In this document: positions 5,685-7,630 of the stretch, piece after piece
How the letters are laid out: every line of letters starts with the position of its first letter
Position numbering within the stretch: the first letter of the stretch is position 1
Assembly: GCA_002159155.1 (NCBI GenBank)
Contig: LZRQ01000169.1
Coordinates: 1 to 7,630 of the forward strand
Length of the DNA: 7,630 nucleotides
Source of the DNA: Firmicutes bacterium ZCTH02-B6
GTDB taxonomy: Bacteria > Bacillota > Limnochordia > Limnochordales > ZCTH02-B6
Direction: 5' to 3'
Notes under the pieces: generated by a model
What the model saw: only the letters and a program-made list of their open reading frames with translations
Databases searched by the model: none
Told to the model about the DNA's origin: nothing
Position numbers and translations under genes: made by a program

Positions 5685-6815
5685 ATGACAGAGCGGCTGC
5701 CCACGGGGATGGGAGCGCCGGTCAAGCTTGAGCAAGTCACTAAGCGGTACGGCTCGGTGGTGGCGGTCAACGGGGTTTCCCTGGAAATCCCGGGCCAAAA
5801 GATGGTGACCCTACTGGGCCCGTCCGGGTGCGGCAAGACCACAACTTTGCGCATCATTGCTGGGCTTGAGAGCATCAGCGCCGGGCGCATCTTCATCGGC
5901 GATCGAGAGGTAACCCACCAGCCCGCGAGCCAGCGCCCGATTACGATGGTGTTCCAATCGTACGCGCTGTTTCCCCACCTCAACGTCTTTGAAAACGTGG
6001 CCTACGGTCTCCGCAACTTGCGGGTCTCCCAGGCGGAGATCCGCACGGCGGTAAGCGAGGCCCTGGCGCTGGTGGGCTTGGCGGGCCTCGAAGGCCGCCT
6101 GCCGTCGCAACTGTCCGGCGGGCAGCAGCAGCGGGTCGCGCTGGCCCGGGCGCTGGTCATGCGCCCCCAAGTGCTGCTCTTGGACGAACCCCTCTCCAAC
6201 CTTGACGCCAAGCTGCGCAAACAGGTACGGCAGGAGTTGCGCGCCCTGCAGCAGCGGCTCGGGATCACGGGCATTTACGTCACCCACGACCAATCCGAAG
6301 CGTTGGCCGTATCCGACGTCATCGTGGTCATGCGCGACGGCGTCGTGCAACAGGTGGGCACGCCGGAGGAGCTGTACACGCGGCCGGCCAACGCCTTTGT
6401 GGCTCGCTTCATCGGCGACGCCAACCTGGTGGAAGCTGATGTCCGCGGCGGGCAAGTGTGGGTGAAAGGCTATCAGGTGCCGGACCCGCCGGGGCACAAG
6501 GCTGGTGGGCGGCGCACGCTCATGATCCGGCCGGAGGCTATCAGCATCCGGCCGGCGGGAGAAACCGCAGCCGGGGCCACGGGCGATCCCGGCGCCGGCA
6601 CGGGCCTGCCGGGCCGCGTCATCGACAGTTTTTACCAGGGGATGAGCGCAGAGTACCTGGTCGATACCGACGCGGGGCAGCTGATGGTGATCGATACCCA
6701 TCTGGACGGTCCCGTCCTGCCGCCGGGCACGCCGGTGACGCTCACGTTTGCGCCGCGGGGGATGTACTTGCTGCCGGAAGGTGAAGGGGCTGACCTGGCC
6801 GCGGCAGCGTCGTAA
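5685..6815 (+). CDS. ABC transporter ATP-binding protein (UgpC/PotA/FbpC group)
   Basis: A 376-aa cytoplasmic ATPase that powers the importer; one copy per half of the fused permease is expected. All nucleotide-binding motifs are intact: A-loop Y22, Walker A GPSGCGKTT (45-53, K51), Q-loop Q91 in VFQSYALFPH, signature LSGGQ (143-147), Walker B VLLLDEP (D167, E168), D-loop SNLD (171-174), and switch H201 in VTHDQSEA. Residues from about 240 form the C-terminal regulatory part with a TOBE_2-type domain (LMIRPEAISIRP near 281-292, then a TLTFAPRGMYLL strand near the end). This is typical of carbohydrate, polyamine and iron importers of the CUT1 and FbpC type. ATG 5685 has AAGGTGG 7 nt upstream and lies 25 bp after the permease stop, so translation from one operon mRNA is likely. 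The substrate is not encoded in this subunit. Confidence 0.96.
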   Translation: MTERLPTGMGAPVKLEQVTKRYGSVVAVNGVSLEIPGQKMVTLLGPSGCGKTTTLRIIAGLESISAGRIFIGDREVTHQPASQRPITMVFQSYALFPHLNVFENVAYGLRNLRVSQAEIRTAVSEALALVGLAGLEGRLPSQLSGGQQQRVALARALVMRPQVLLLDEPLSNLDAKLRKQVRQELRALQQRLGITGIYVTHDQSEALAVSDVIVVMRDGVVQQVGTPEELYTRPANAFVARFIGDANLVEADVRGGQVWVKGYQVPDPPGHKAGGRRTLMIRPEAISIRPAGETAAGATGDPGAGTGLPGRVIDSFYQGMSAEYLVDTDAGQLMVIDTHLDGPVLPPGTPVTLTFAPRGMYLLPEGEGADLAAAAS

Positions 6816-6871
6816 CACCGCGTCCCAAACATCCGCAGGAACCGGCCGCGGACGAAAGAAGATACATTGTT

Positions 6872-7630
6872 ATGCCTGTCACGATCTACGACGTAGCCCG
6901 GGAAGCGGGGGTTTCACTGGCCACCGTTTCCCGCGTGATCAACAACAGCCCATACGTCAAGGAATCGACCCGCCGGCGCGTGCAGGAGACGATGGAGCGG
7001 CTCGGCTATGAGCCCAACTTGCTGGCCTCCGCCCTGATGACCAAGCGCACGCGGCTTCTGGCGCTCCTGGTGCCCGACATCAGCAACCCCTTCTTTGCCG
7101 AGGTCGCCTGGGGCGTCGAGGACGCGGCCGTCGCCCAAAACTACAACTGCGTCATCTGCAATGTCGGCGACGACACCCGCAAGCAGGCGGGATACGTCAG
7201 CGTCCTTAGGCGCAAGGGCATCGACGGCATTATTTTCGCCACCGCTGCCCACGACGACCGGCTCGTCCTCAGCCTGAGCAAGGGCCGCTACCCCATCACG
7301 CTCATGGCCCGCGACGTGCCGTCGGCAGAAGTGAACCGCGTACTGACCGACGACCATAAGGGAGCCGTTTTGGCTGCCGAACACCTGCTCAGTCTCGGGC
7401 ACCGGCGGCTGGCCATGGTCGGCGAGCCGGCCCGGATCCATTCCAGCGCCGAGCGACAGCGGGGGTTTGCGGCAGCGCTCAAAGAGGCGGGCGTCATGCC
7501 CGTCGTCATCGAGGCGGACGGCTCCGGCATCGAGGCGGGTCTGCGGGCGAGCCAGGCGCTGTTGGCCATGCACCCCCGGCCAACGGCGGTGTTTTGCGCC
7601 AATGACATGCTTGCCATCGGGGTCTTGCAG
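6872..7630 (+). CDS. LacI-family transcriptional repressor, partial at the window edge
   Basis: DNA-binding regulator with 253 codons visible; the frame is open to the last base, and full-length members have about 330-350 residues. Residues 4-50 form the LacI helix-turn-helix: TIYDVAREAGVSLATVSRVIN, with recognition helix 15-24, followed by the hinge NLLASALM (49-56, leverage Leu55). From residue 62 the effector domain follows the periplasmic-binding fold: LLALLVPDISNPFF, GIDGIIF, HLLSLGHRRLAMVG, RQRGF and FCANDMLAIG. Such domains usually sense a sugar or sugar phosphate. It starts 56 bp after the ATPase stop in the same direction, with only a weak AAAGAAG ribosome binding site about 10 nt upstream, which would suit low repressor levels. 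The operator at 2191-2204 is its likely target, giving control of the whole array including itself. The effector is unknown. Confidence 0.96.
   Translation, partial: MPVTIYDVAREAGVSLATVSRVINNSPYVKESTRRRVQETMERLGYEPNLLASALMTKRTRLLALLVPDISNPFFAEVAWGVEDAAVAQNYNCVICNVGDDTRKQAGYVSVLRRKGIDGIIFATAAHDDRLVLSLSKGRYPITLMARDVPSAEVNRVLTDDHKGAVLAAEHLLSLGHRRLAMVGEPARIHSSAERQRGFAAALKEAGVMPVVIEADGSGIEAGLRASQALLAMHPRPTAVFCANDMLAIGVLQ

Noticed and set aside
5811..6818. 335-codon open minus-strand frame opposite the ATPase
   Set aside because: The sense strand holds every ABC ATPase motif in order. The antisense product has no recognisable family.
6832..6852. TCCGC/GCGGA inverted repeat between ATPase and LacI genes as a terminator
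   Set aside because: The stem is only 5 bp in GC-rich sequence with no U-tract, so it is too weak to separate the genes.

Overview
The window is a GC-rich bacterial accessory region. It holds two divergently arranged carbohydrate-uptake gene groups around a regulatory region of about 330 bp (1940-2272). Several features would fit a high-GC Bacillota-type genome (for example Limnochordia, Symbiobacterium or Thermaerobacter relatives): strong AAGGAGG-type ribosome binding sites, two TTG starts, a CcpA/LacI-like operator, and a Cof-type HAD phosphatase. Both solute-binding proteins have ordinary signal-peptidase I signals with no lipobox cysteine, which points towards a diderm cell envelope. The taxonomic guess is inference and weak.

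Minus strand, read leftward from the regulatory region: a complete Cof-type HAD phosphatase (1939-1115), a 180-bp gap with a strong hairpin and a 15-bp palindrome, then a ribose/simple-sugar-type periplasmic binding protein (934-1) that is cut by the window edge. The rest of that second transporter presumably lies beyond position 1.

Plus strand: a four-gene array of solute-binding protein (2273-3316), double-domain permease of 750 aa (3407-5659), UgpC/PotA/FbpC-type ATPase (5685-6815) and LacI-family repressor (6872 to the window end, partial). The first three make a complete ABC importer of the AfuABC/FbpABC architecture. The binding protein shows no adjacent Tyr-Tyr pair of the kind used by ferric-binding FbpA proteins. 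It carries a His-Asp pair (H229-D230) and a downstream Glu (E253) that resemble, from memory, the sugar-phosphate site of AfuA. Together with the neighbouring HAD phosphatase and the LacI regulator, this makes a hexose- or other sugar-phosphate importer a better hypothesis than an iron importer.

Regulation: a perfect 12-bp palindrome GTAAGCGCTTAC lies about 70 bp before the binding-protein gene. It is a classic LacI/CcpA-type operator and is probably bound by the repressor encoded at the end of the same array. A 12-13-bp perfect hairpin between the binding-protein and permease genes looks like an mRNA stabiliser or differential-expression element. No RNA genes, insertion sequences or CRISPR arrays were seen.
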